The position numbers and the translations under genes were made by a program. From Rhizobium altiplani (GTDB lineage Bacteria; Pseudomonadota; Alphaproteobacteria; Rhizobiales; Rhizobiaceae), in NCBI RefSeq assembly GCF_001542405.1, contig NZ_LNCD01000058.1:48768-111594 (forward strand): 62,827 bases of DNA. Direction: 5' to 3'. Below are positions 35,927-43,694 of the stretch, piece after piece; position 1 is the stretch's first letter, and each line of letters starts with the position of its first letter. The notes below the pieces were generated by a model that made no database searches, was not told the DNA's origin, and worked only from the letters and a program-made list of their open reading frames with translations.

Positions 35927-36226
35927 ATGACGCAAACGCCGACCAAGATCATCGCGATCCTGACCGCTCACCTTGGCAAGGCGCCCGAGCTGCGAGCATT
36001 GCTCATTGGCATGGCGCCGCTTTGTAGAGCCGAGCCTGGCAATTTACGTTGGGATGTATGGTGCGACCGAGCGCATGGCGAGCGCTACATACTGGACGAA
36101 CTCTATCTGGACGCAGCCGCCGTCGAGGCGCATCGCATAACACCCCACTATCAAGCTTATCTCGGCAAGATTCCCGAACTCGCCGAGCGAACGGCATGGG
36201 TGCTCGAGACGGTAGCAATCGGATAA
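35927..36226 (+). CDS. ABM-domain monooxygenase-like protein
   Basis: A 99-residue protein of the antibiotic-biosynthesis-monooxygenase/YgiN fold: KIIAILTAHLGKAPELRALL, then EPGNLRWDVWCDRAHGERYI, LDAAAVEAHRITPHYQAYL. Small dimeric enzymes of this kind oxidise quinols or aromatic compounds without cofactor. AGGAG with 8-base spacing marks the ATG. It ends a three-gene run with the hydrolase and DJ-1 protein. The following 266 bases are empty. Confidence 0.85.
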   Translation: MTQTPTKIIAILTAHLGKAPELRALLIGMAPLCRAEPGNLRWDVWCDRAHGERYILDELYLDAAAVEAHRITPHYQAYLGKIPELAERTAWVLETVAIG

Positions 36227-36492
36227 GTGCTTGTCGGCTCGACGCCGCCCCTCGGTGAGCAATTGTTCCATCGCACGTGAACGGCGCGCTCCTCACCCAG
36301 TTTCAGCACGTAGCAAATTCCAAGGTCTTAAACAGGATCGAACCGGAAACCACCTGTGCGAATAGCTATGTACCTGCTAACGCTTATCTTCTTTGTTCGC
36401 CTGTGGCGCCGGTTCCCTTCGAATGGTCCCGACTTTCTAAGCACAAACAGGACATGTTTCGATTGTAAAGGGTCCGCCGCGTTGCGCTCGTC

Positions 36493-36516
36493 ACCATACA
36501 CATTCGTGTGTATGGT
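36493..36516. promoter_or_regulatory. HicB operator palindrome
   Basis: ACCATACACA-TTCG-TGTGTATGGT: perfect 10-bp arms with a 4-base spacer, ending six bases before the hicA ATG. HicB antitoxins use a C-terminal ribbon-helix-helix to bind such sites. Confidence 0.7.
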
Positions 36517-36522
36517 CTGGGA

Positions 36523-36710
36523 ATGAAGAGCGGTGATATCATTGGGCCTTGCAAAAGGATGGCTGGTACGAGGTCGCCACCAAGGGCAGTCATGTCCAGT
36601 TTAGGCATCCCGAGAAACATGGACGCGTCACTGTTCCACACCCGAAAAGGGACATCCCAATCGGAACACTGAAGAGTATCGAGAAACAAGCGGGACTTAA
36701 ACTGAGGTAG
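36523..36710 (+). pseudogene. hicA: HicA toxin gene, frameshifted
   Basis: ATG opens MKSGDII, then one base is missing (or two extra) near 36544; from there the next frame reads ALQKDGWYEVATKGSHVQF, then RHPEKHGRVTVPHPKRDIPI, GTLKSIEKQAGLKLR and stop. Together this is a full 62-residue HicA mRNA interferase with the catalytic His in GSHVQF. In the second frame a stop lies just upstream, and only a TTG could start, losing helix 1. So the toxin is probably dead, unless this is a sequencing slip in GGG. Confidence 0.85.
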
Positions 36711-36715
36711 CGAAC

Positions 36716-37156
36716 ATGCGCAATTATATCGGATTGATCCATAAGGACGCTGACAGTGATTACGGCGTGTCCTTTCCCGATTTTCCTGGCCTGATCACTG
36801 CTGGAACGGACCTCGACGATGCGCGAGCTATGGCCGAAGAAGCCTTAGCCCTACACGTCGAAGGTCTAGCCGAAGACGGCGAAGCAATTCCCGAACCCTC
36901 CACACTGGAGGCGGTGATGGCAGACGTGGAGAACCAAGACGGCGTTGCAATTCTAGTTGGCGTCAAGACGGAAGCCAAAAGAGCGGTTCGCGTAAATATC
37001 ACTCTGCCAGAAGATGTCCTAAAGGCAATCGATGCGTTCGCCGAAGCCCATGGGTTGACCCGATCAGGCTTCTTGGTCCGAGCTGCCAAGCATGAGATCG
37101 GCCACGCAAATGACGACTACGACGATAACTACGCAGAGAAACGGCTAGGGGCCTAA
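36716..37156 (+). CDS. hicB: HicB antitoxin
   Basis: A 146-residue antitoxin. The N-terminal RNase-H-like domain (YIGLIHKDADSDYGVSFPDF, then PGLITAGTDLDDARAMAEEA) binds and blocks HicA; the C-terminal ribbon-helix-helix (RVNITLPEDVLKAIDAFAEA, then HGLTRSGFLVRAA) binds the operator upstream. It starts five bases after the hicA stop. The gene is intact even though hicA is frameshifted, so HicB may persist as a free regulator. Confidence 0.93.
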   Translation: MRNYIGLIHKDADSDYGVSFPDFPGLITAGTDLDDARAMAEEALALHVEGLAEDGEAIPEPSTLEAVMADVENQDGVAILVGVKTEAKRAVRVNITLPEDVLKAIDAFAEAHGLTRSGFLVRAAKHEIGHANDDYDDNYAEKRLGA

Positions 37157-37299
37157 TCGGAACTTTGTCTCCCCCTGGTTCGTCCCTGAGAACCGTTCTA
37201 AAGTTACAAACCTTGACGAGGCCGAGCTTTCTGAGGCGATCATTGCGAACTGGTGGCGCCAGGGCGTGGCCGATGGTGTCCTGGCTCACTACGCGACTG

Positions 37300-37594
37300 T
37301 CGACTCTACGCCCACGCCGAGTTGGTGCGCGGCAATCTGGAGCAAGCACTGGTCTGGGCGGGCAAGTCGCTGGCGGCCAATCAACACTACGGTCCATGTT
37401 TTTGGATGCTAATCGCGGCCAACGCACGGCTCGGTCGCATTGACGAGGCCCGAAGACATGTCGCCAGTTTGCTCGCTATTTCACCCACGATCTCTGTCGC
37501 CAGTATACGCGAAGGTCAAGCCGCCAATATTCCGGGTCGGATCGAGCCAATCCTGGAAGGACTACTTCTCGCTGGCATGTGCCGAGGCGAATGA
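37300..37594 (+). pseudogene. Relic: C-terminal TPR end of an adenylate-cyclase/winged-helix-TPR type protein
   Basis: LYAHAELVRGNLEQALVWAG, then KSLAANQHYGPCFWMLIAA, NARLGRIDEARRHVASLL and ASIREGQAANIPGRIEPILE read like the last TPR repeats and tail of class III adenylate-cyclase family proteins frequent in rhizobia. Nothing of the N-terminal 400-500 residues precedes it. A second relic of the same family lies on the other strand at 39007-39150. Confidence 0.65.
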
Positions 37595-37691
37595 GGCCAC
37601 GACGTTGGCGTTGCAAATTGCTTGTTACTGTTCCTCGGAAAGGATCAGGTTTATAATTTTCCCGCCAAAGATTTAGCCTGGGGAGGGACCC

Positions 37692-38603
37692 ATGCGCGGG
37701 CTGATAGGAAGCGTGGCGATCTACTTTAGCACTCTTGCAATGTCCTACGGCGGTCCGCTTCACGATGCCGCCAAGACCGGTGATTTGGTCGCGCTCGCGG
37801 CATTGCTGGATGCTGGAACAGACATTGAGGAACAGGACAAAGGGGCCACGCCTCTCGTTGTCGCGGTGCGTAGCGGCCATGCCGATTCAGCGGAACTTCT
37901 GATCAAGCGCGGTGCCGACGTGAACAAGGAGTCCGCACTTGGATTGCCTCTTACCGCTGCCGTCCTGACGGCGTCTCCGGGCCTCGTCCGGTTGCTGGTT
38001 GCGAATGGCGCTGACCCCAATGCCGCCGCGCGTGGCGAGCGTATGTTACATTTCGCGGTCGCCAGTAACTGCCTCGAGTGCGTCAAGGCGCTCGTTGAAG
38101 CGGGCGCAGACGTCAACGCCATCTGGGTGCGGGGTGATCCCAAGCGCAACCCCTCTATCATAACGCCTTATCACCTCGCGAAACATGACGATCGCGCAGA
38201 AATCGCCGACTACCTCCTGAACAACGGCGTCATTGTTCAGAAACCCCAGCCGATTTCAGCGAAACTGGCGAACGGTGATCCGACCAAAGGGGCAGCTTTC
38301 TTCGCCTCCAATTGCGCCAATTGCCATGTCACTGGCGTGAAGGACCCGCCAAGAAGGGGCCCGAACCTGTGGAATGTCGTAGGACGCAAGAAGGCCTCGA
38401 CGCCGTTCGGCGGCTACTCCAAGACGCTGAGAGGCTGGCCAGGTTCCTGGACATACGAGGACCTCAACATCTTCATCGCCGGTCCTACCCTCACAACGCC
38501 GGGGGTAGATATGGACGTTCGCGGCGCACCCGACGAAGCGGATCGGCTAAACGTGATCGCCTATTTGAGAGCGCTCAGCGACTCGCCCGTTCCGCTGCCC
38601 TGA
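37692..38603 (+). CDS. Exported ankyrin-repeat / cytochrome c fusion protein
   Basis: A 303-residue precursor. A short signal-like N-terminus (MRGLIGSVAIYFSTLAMSYG) is followed by four to five ankyrin repeats (about 22-175: PLHDAAKTGDLVALAALLDA, GADVNKESALGLPLTAAVL, CVKALVEAGADVNAIW) and a class I cytochrome c domain with the haem motif FASNCANCHVTG near residue 208 and a possible Met ligand in TPGVDMDV. It would sit in the periplasm, with ankyrins docking a partner and the haem moving electrons. GGGAGGGA precedes the ATG. The next gene is 24 bp on. Confidence 0.92.
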   Translation: MRGLIGSVAIYFSTLAMSYGGPLHDAAKTGDLVALAALLDAGTDIEEQDKGATPLVVAVRSGHADSAELLIKRGADVNKESALGLPLTAAVLTASPGLVRLLVANGADPNAAARGERMLHFAVASNCLECVKALVEAGADVNAIWVRGDPKRNPSIITPYHLAKHDDRAEIADYLLNNGVIVQKPQPISAKLANGDPTKGAAFFASNCANCHVTGVKDPPRRGPNLWNVVGRKKASTPFGGYSKTLRGWPGSWTYEDLNIFIAGPTLTTPGVDMDVRGAPDEADRLNVIAYLRALSDSPVPLP

Positions 38604-38627
38604 CCGGACGTCCAGAGGAGAGATAAA

Positions 38628-39014
38628 ATGGCTTGGTTGAAACCATCAATATTGCTCGCTGCGACTGTTGGAACTCTCGCAGCCGGCACGGCTTCTGCTC
38701 AAACCATGACGAGCCCCGAGATTAGGGCGACGCTGGAGGGAAATTCGATCAGCAACGAGGATGAGATTCAGTATTTCAATCCGGACGGAACGACGATCTA
38801 CCAGAAAGGCAGCAAGAGCGTGAGTGGACGGTGGAGGATCGACGGTTACAAACTCTGCTCTGACGTGAGCACTGATGTCCGCCTTCTGGATTCCGGTGGA
38901 AAGGGCAAAGTATGGCAATGCCACGCGGTCATGGGCGACAGGAAGCGTATCGCCTTCCTCATTGAGGGCCACGCATACTCCTGGACAGTCTCAGAAGGCA
39001 AGAAGGTCAGGTAG
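38628..39014 (+). CDS. Small exported protein of unknown function
   Basis: A 128-residue precursor with a signal peptide (MAWLKPSILLAATVGTLAAG, TASAQT). The mature part is a beta-rich domain with two Cys (YKLCSDVSTDVR and VWQCHAVMGDRK) that could form a disulphide, in the style of DUF995-like exported proteins. GAGGAG precedes the ATG. It follows the ankyrin-cytochrome gene by 24 bases and is likely its operon partner. Confidence 0.8.
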   Translation: MAWLKPSILLAATVGTLAAGTASAQTMTSPEIRATLEGNSISNEDEIQYFNPDGTTIYQKGSKSVSGRWRIDGYKLCSDVSTDVRLLDSGGKGKVWQCHAVMGDRKRIAFLIEGHAYSWTVSEGKKVR

Positions 39015-39150
39015 CCGCAGCGGGTGACGAATAGGATATCTGGGCCAGTTCCGTGACAAGGCCATCGGTCATGCCGTCGGCGAAGTATTTCTGCTGGGAT
39101 TGTCGCTGACGTTGACGAACGGAAGCACTGCGCTGAGGCAGGGCTTGCAA
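39007..39150 (-). pseudogene. Relic: middle part of an adenylate-cyclase/TPR family gene
   Basis: The reverse strand reads VLPFVNVSDNP in one frame and QQKYFADGMTDGLVTELAQI in the next, matching the family hallmark LPFxNMSxDPEQEYFADGxTEDLITxLS. One frameshift separates the pieces and a stop follows soon after; nothing of the rest remains. It overlaps the end of the exported-protein gene by a few bases. Confidence 0.7.
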
Positions 39151-39159
39151 GCGATCACC

Positions 39160-40434
39160 TCAAGTCTGCTCACGAAATGAAATGACTGAGATATTTTTGC
39201 TCTCGCTAGCAATTGCAAGCGTCGCCTGTGCCAGCACATCACAGCCGATGACGGCATGCGCAGCCTCGACATACTCGGCCTCGTTGTGACTGAGCCCATC
39301 GCGGCACGGAACGAAGATCATCGCTGCCGGCGCAACGCGATTAACGAACAGCGCATCGTGAAAGGCCCCTGATAGCATTACCGTGCTTTTGACCCCGCGC
39401 GTAGCTACTGCCTGCTCGATTGCCCGCTGCAATGCGTCGGAAAAGACGCAGGGCGCCATATCGAACGATCGCGCGATCTCGGTCGTGCATCCGTGCCGCT
39501 TCGCTTCCTCCGCTATACGCGATGTCACGAGCCGTTCGATATCATCCAGCCGCGATGGCTCTGGATGACGCATATCGATAGTGCAGTGGACCTTGTCCGG
39601 GATCGCATTGACCGAGCCGGGCTCGGCTGAAATCCGCCCAACAGTAAACCGCGCGTCCGGATCGGCCGGCATCACCGCCCCGTAGAGGCCAGACAGCGCA
39701 GCGGTCAGCGCGCGCAGTGGGTCGCGCCGGTACGACAGTCCCGTCGTGCCGGCATGGGCCGTCTGCCCCGCAACCGACACATCCAGCCAACGCGTGCCCT
39801 GGATACCCTTCACCACGCCCACCGGAATGTCGTTCGCCTCGAGAGCGGGCCCCTGCTCGATATGGACTTCGATATAGGCGTGAACCGGAAAGCCGAGCGG
39901 CAGCATCTCGGCCTCCGGCAGGCTCGCGATCGTCAGTGCCAGTTCCTCGGCAAAGCCGGCGCCATCAGTGGCGACCTTGCCCTGCCAGGCGGCCGGAATC
40001 TCACCCTCCGAAAAGGCCATGGATCCCATGCATCCCGGCGCAAAGCGGCACCCCTCCTCGTTGGTCCAGGAGACGACGACAACGGGACGCGCCGTCTCGA
40101 TCCGCGCGTCCTCCAGGCTCTCCAGCACCTCGAAGGCGGACAGCGTCCCTAGCGCGCCGTCGAACCGGCCGCCGGCCGGCTGGCTGTCGAGATGACTGCC
40201 GATGATCACCGGCGCGAGCGTATCGACCCGGCCCTTGCGGCGGATGAAGAGGTTGGCCATCGGGTCCTGGAAGACGAGGAATCCCCTCGCCCAGGCAAGC
40301 TCGGCCAGAAGCCGCCGCGCCCGGCGGTCGCCTTCTGTCAGCGCCTGGCGATTGACGCCGCCCTTCGCCGTGCCGCCGATGGCGGCGAAGGTTTCGAGCC
40401 GTGCGTTGAGACGATCGCCGTCTATGTCGAGCAT
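39160..40434 (-). CDS. M20-family amidohydrolase (allantoate/N-carbamoyl-amino-acid hydrolase type)
   Basis: A 424-residue cytoplasmic Zn-dependent amidase. Metal ligands are visible in IIGSHLDSQPAGGRFDGALG (His, Asp), SWTNEEGCRF (Glu), VHIEQGPAL (His) and SHNEAEY (His); the lid domain has GIQGTRWLDVSVAGQTAHAG. Relatives cut ureido or amide C-N bonds of purine/pyrimidine breakdown products. GAGGTGA precedes the ATG. It is the third gene of a tight operon BtpA-TenA-amidohydrolase (gap 9 bp). Confidence 0.92.
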   Translation of the reverse strand: MLDIDGDRLNARLETFAAIGGTAKGGVNRQALTEGDRRARRLLAELAWARGFLVFQDPMANLFIRRKGRVDTLAPVIIGSHLDSQPAGGRFDGALGTLSAFEVLESLEDARIETARPVVVVSWTNEEGCRFAPGCMGSMAFSEGEIPAAWQGKVATDGAGFAEELALTIASLPEAEMLPLGFPVHAYIEVHIEQGPALEANDIPVGVVKGIQGTRWLDVSVAGQTAHAGTTGLSYRRDPLRALTAALSGLYGAVMPADPDARFTVGRISAEPGSVNAIPDKVHCTIDMRHPEPSRLDDIERLVTSRIAEEAKRHGCTTEIARSFDMAPCVFSDALQRAIEQAVATRGVKSTVMLSGAFHDALFVNRVAPAAMIFVPCRDGLSHNEAEYVEAAHAVIGCDVLAQATLAIASESKNISVISFREQT

Positions 40435-40443
40435 GGTTTCACC

Positions 40444-41088
40444 TCAGAGATATGGAGCGTCGTGGAAGGCGATCTCGAGCGCCTGCGCGCGGCCGAAGAT
40501 GCCGCTGAGGCGGGAACGTTCCTCCAGGCTCATGCCCTCGCCGGCGTCATCGAGCTCTGCCTTCAGCCACAATGCCTGAGCGGCAAAGTCCTCGTGCGCG
40601 TGCAGGTCCACCCACTCCTTGAGCAGCGGATCGCTGATCTCGTAACGGGTGGCCTCCTTCGACCAGGTCCAGTACATCCACTCGGCGGCAAACATGGCGG
40701 CGACCGTGTCGAGATAGCCCCCATCCCGAGAGATCGCCAGCATGTCGTCGCGGAACGCCGCCACTTCGGGGATCGCCGTGTTGTAGGCCTCGGGATCAAT
40801 ACGGCGCTCGGCGAAGGTCTTTTCGAAATAGGCGATCTGCTGGTTGGCGAGCGCATGGAGAACACCGATCAGCCAGCGCTTCTGGGCGATCGTCTCGGCC
40901 TTGGCGGCTGCAAAGGCAAAGATCGAAATGGCGGTATCGACGAAGGCGCCCTCGAAAACGAGGTAGCGTTCGAAGACTACCTTCGAGAGCCGGTTTGCCT
41001 TGATGTCCTTGACGAAACGATGGTTTACCATCGCATCGAAGACGGCGGCATTTTCACGCAGGATCTGCTCGGACAGTGTCTCGCTCAT
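40444..41088 (-). CDS. TenA/PqqC-fold protein, active-site Cys missing
   Basis: A 214-residue helical protein of the TenA (thiaminase II) superfamily: FERYLVFEGAFVDTAISIFA, LIGVLHALANQQIAYFEKTF, AAMFAAEWMYWTWSKEA, KEWVDLHAHEDFAAQA. Thiaminase II has Cys in LPCYWLY at the place that reads FAAEWMY here, so pyrimidine-thiazole cleavage by the Cys mechanism is not expected; a Glu sits next to it, as in TenA_E proteins. The ATG follows the BtpA stop by one base (TGATATG). It probably processes an amine or pyrimidine-type intermediate with the M20 hydrolase; this is inference. Confidence 0.85.
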   Translation of the reverse strand: MSETLSEQILRENAAVFDAMVNHRFVKDIKANRLSKVVFERYLVFEGAFVDTAISIFAFAAAKAETIAQKRWLIGVLHALANQQIAYFEKTFAERRIDPEAYNTAIPEVAAFRDDMLAISRDGGYLDTVAAMFAAEWMYWTWSKEATRYEISDPLLKEWVDLHAHEDFAAQALWLKAELDDAGEGMSLEERSRLSGIFGRAQALEIAFHDAPYL

Positions 41089-41089
41089 A

Positions 41090-41932
41090 TCAGCCTTCCA
41101 GACCTGGACGCGCGGCTTCGACGAAGGCCTTGACACGGGAGAGCTCCACAGGATTCCACCAGACGCCGCCTTCCTTGAGCGAGGACGCGACGATGACGCC
41201 GTTCGTCCGCTTCAGGATCTCGACGATATTTTCCTTCGTAACGCCAGAGCCGACGAGCAGCGGCAGATGGGTCGCGGCGCCGATCGTCTCGATCTCCTCC
41301 ACGGTCGCCGAATTGCCGGTGCGCTGGCCGGTGGCAATCACCACATCGGCGTCGAAGAAGGCGAGATCGCGGGTCAGTTCTTCGATCGTCCGGTCGGCGG
41401 TGATCGCGTGCGCACCATGCTTCACATGACTGTCGGCGAAGACCTTGATGTGCTCGGCGCGCAGAGCCGAACGGTAGCGCATCGCTTCGGCCGCGCGACC
41501 TTCCATAAAGCCCTCGTTGGCGACATAGGCGTTGGCCCACTGGTTTACACGGATAAACCTGGCGCCGCCGGCCATGGCGATGGCGAAGGCCGGGATTGGG
41601 GCGTTTGCAAGCACGTTGATGCCCATCGGGATGCCGGTCGCCCGTCTGATCCGGTCGGTGACGACGGACATGAAGGCGGATGTCTCGGGGCCGATATCCT
41701 CGGGCTTGGAGAAGGGAATGTCGCCGTGGTTTTCGATGATCAGGCCATGCATGCCGCCCTCGATCAGCGCCTCGGCATCGCGCATCGCGGCATCGTAGAT
41801 CGCATCGACAGTCGCGCCGCGGTAGCGTGGGGCTCCGGGAAAGGGCGAGCAATGGATCATCCCGATCAGCGCCTTGTCAGTGCCGAATATTTCCCTTATG
41901 GCGCTTGAATTGTTATCCGAAATCGTCTGCAT
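41090..41932 (-). CDS. BtpA/SgcQ-family TIM-barrel protein
   Basis: A 280-residue protein of the BtpA/SgcQ family: ALIGMIHCSPFPGAPRYRG, AEALIEGGMHGLIIENHGD, MGINVLANAPIPAFAIAMA, RFIRVNQWANAYVANEGF, and phosphate-loop-like LLVGSGVTKENIVEIL near the end. Biochemical role is unsettled; SgcQ sits in a sugar operon of E. coli. AAGGAA gives 8-base spacing to the ATG chosen (MQTISDNNS); an ATG two codons upstream is too close. It starts only 25 bp from the divergent kinase gene. Confidence 0.88.
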   Translation of the reverse strand: MQTISDNNSSAIREIFGTDKALIGMIHCSPFPGAPRYRGATVDAIYDAAMRDAEALIEGGMHGLIIENHGDIPFSKPEDIGPETSAFMSVVTDRIRRATGIPMGINVLANAPIPAFAIAMAGGARFIRVNQWANAYVANEGFMEGRAAEAMRYRSALRAEHIKVFADSHVKHGAHAITADRTIEELTRDLAFFDADVVIATGQRTGNSATVEEIETIGAATHLPLLVGSGVTKENIVEILKRTNGVIVASSLKEGGVWWNPVELSRVKAFVEAARPGLEG

Positions 41933-41957
41933 TTTCATTTCCTTTCGAAGGCCAGCC

Positions 41958-42869
41958 ATGCCTGCCAATGTTCGTGCTCATGTCATCGGTAACGTCGCCG
42001 TCGACGAAACCATATCCGTTTCGACCATGCCGGAAGCCGGGGCTTCGATCCTTGGCCGCGAAGAAACGCGCGACCTTGGCGGCAAGGGTGCGAACCAGGC
42101 CGTGGTCATGGCCCGCACAGGCCTCCCCACCACCCTCGTTGCGGCCGTGGGCGAGGATTTCCGCGCCCAGACCATTCGCGATCAGCTGGCGCCGGAACCG
42201 GTCGAGGCCAAGCTGATTGCGCTTGCCGGCCGATCCAGCGACTTCTCCATCATCTTCACCACACCGGATGGCGAAAACGCCATCGTCACCACCACCGATT
42301 CAGCCGGATCGCTGACGCCGGAAGAGGCCATCGCTGCGCTCGACACCGCCGTGTCAGGCGACCTCATGGTCCTGCAGGGCAATCTCAGCGAGGCAACCAC
42401 GCTTGGCCTGCTCCAGGAAGCCCGCCGCCGCGACCTCGTTACCGCCTTCAACCCCTCGCCCCTCAGGCCCTATTTCGGCGACTTCTGGCCGCTGGTCGAC
42501 ATCGCATTCCTGAACCGAGGCGAGGCGGAGAGCCTCACCGGTTCATCCGACACGGCAGCGACCGAAAAGCTGCTGCAATCGGGCGTGCGCCACGTCGTTC
42601 TGACGCTCGGCGGCGACGGCGCCCTGCTGGCAAGCCGTGGGGCTGCTATCGCCACCATCCCGGCCGTGTCCACCAAGGCGATCGACACAACAGGCGCCGG
42701 CGACACCTTCATGGCGGTGGCGCTGGCTTCCGCAGCGTTGCGCGGCGTCGAACTCGACCCCCGCGCCATCGGCCACGCCGCCTCCGCCTCCGCCCTGACA
42801 GTCAGCCGCCGCGGTACCCGCTCGGCCTTCCCGACCACCGAGGAGCTGCAGGCGATCTTGGCGCGCTGA
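41958..42869 (+). CDS. PfkB-family carbohydrate/nucleoside kinase
   Basis: A 303-residue ribokinase-like enzyme. Substrate motif DLGGKGANQAVVMARTG near residue 40, VLTLGGDGALL, and the ATP/anion-hole motif TTGAGDTFMAVALA with the catalytic Asp are intact. It would phosphorylate a sugar or nucleoside imported by the neighbouring Rbs-type transporter. AAGG precedes the ATG. It is the only forward gene of this locus and converges on the GATase-like gene (24 bp). Confidence 0.92.
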   Translation: MPANVRAHVIGNVAVDETISVSTMPEAGASILGREETRDLGGKGANQAVVMARTGLPTTLVAAVGEDFRAQTIRDQLAPEPVEAKLIALAGRSSDFSIIFTTPDGENAIVTTTDSAGSLTPEEAIAALDTAVSGDLMVLQGNLSEATTLGLLQEARRRDLVTAFNPSPLRPYFGDFWPLVDIAFLNRGEAESLTGSSDTAATEKLLQSGVRHVVLTLGGDGALLASRGAAIATIPAVSTKAIDTTGAGDTFMAVALASAALRGVELDPRAIGHAASASALTVSRRGTRSAFPTTEELQAILAR

Positions 42870-42893
42870 AGTGCGCCAAGGGCCATCGACGCC

Positions 42894-43664
42894 TCAGCGC
42901 TTGTCGCTCAGCCAACTGAGGATATTCTTCCACAGGCGGCCGTAGCCTTCCCATTCACAGAAGGCGGGCGACAGCCAGTGCGGGCCGATATCGGATGTCC
43001 AGGCTGCGCTGCGCCCCTTTTTGAACGTTCCGGTGACGAGCAGCGGATGGCCGCCCTGATCATCCGGCAGGCGGGCGACGACTTCGACGTCGGCGCGGTC
43101 GCGCACTTCCACCTCGTTGACGCCGAGCAGCAGCGGCCATTCACCGCCCATGCCTGCTACCGTCGGGTGGTCCGCCTTGGTGATGACGGCTCCCGTGCCT
43201 TCTGGAATCTCGACGCGGTCGTCATAGGGCAGGCAGGTGACGGGGAGCACATCCTCGACCGGCGTGCGGCGCCAACGCGCCTTGCCGTCGATACCTTGGA
43301 AGGAGAAATAGCCGCCGACCATCAACAGGCCGCCGCCCTTTTCCACCCAGGCCTTGATGAGCTTCAACCGGTTCGGCACGGTCTTCGAATGCAGCCAGAC
43401 AGCGGGCGGCAGCAGGAGCGAATTCGCGCCGATATCCGACAGGATGATCACGTCATAGACGTCGAGCCCCGCCATGTCGAAGGGGAATTTTTCAACAGCC
43501 TCATGGGCCGGCATGTAGGTCAGCTCGTACTCACTGCCTTCGAGCGCCTTTACCAGCGGCTCGGCGCCGAGATGGAAGGTGACGCTTCCGAACTGGTCGA
43601 AGCCTTTGTAATGGGTGGCGGAGCTGACCCAGCTCTCGCCGACGAGGAGGACTTTTTTTGTCAT
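42894..43664 (-). CDS. Class I glutamine-amidotransferase-like protein (GATase1-like, PF07090 type)
   Basis: A 256-residue flavodoxin-fold protein: KKVLLVGESWVSSATHYKGF, YDVIILSDIGANSLLLPP, WVEKGGGLLMVGGYFSFQGI, AAWTSDIGPHWLSPAF. The GG-Y/F turn replaces the Cys nucleophile elbow of true amidotransferases (MVGGYFSF), so amidase activity is doubtful; relatives are found beside sugar and phosphotriesterase-type genes. It is the last gene of the LacI-ABC-hydrolase run. Confidence 0.85.
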   Translation of the reverse strand: MTKKVLLVGESWVSSATHYKGFDQFGSVTFHLGAEPLVKALEGSEYELTYMPAHEAVEKFPFDMAGLDVYDVIILSDIGANSLLLPPAVWLHSKTVPNRLKLIKAWVEKGGGLLMVGGYFSFQGIDGKARWRRTPVEDVLPVTCLPYDDRVEIPEGTGAVITKADHPTVAGMGGEWPLLLGVNEVEVRDRADVEVVARLPDDQGGHPLLVTGTFKKGRSAAWTSDIGPHWLSPAFCEWEGYGRLWKNILSWLSDKR

Positions 43665-43694
43665 GGTTTTTCCATTTCTATAAACGCTCTGCGA

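Noticed and set aside
40192..41133. Long forward frame antisense to the M20 hydrolase and TenA-like genes
   Set aside because: The reverse-strand proteins have clear family motifs; the forward product has none.
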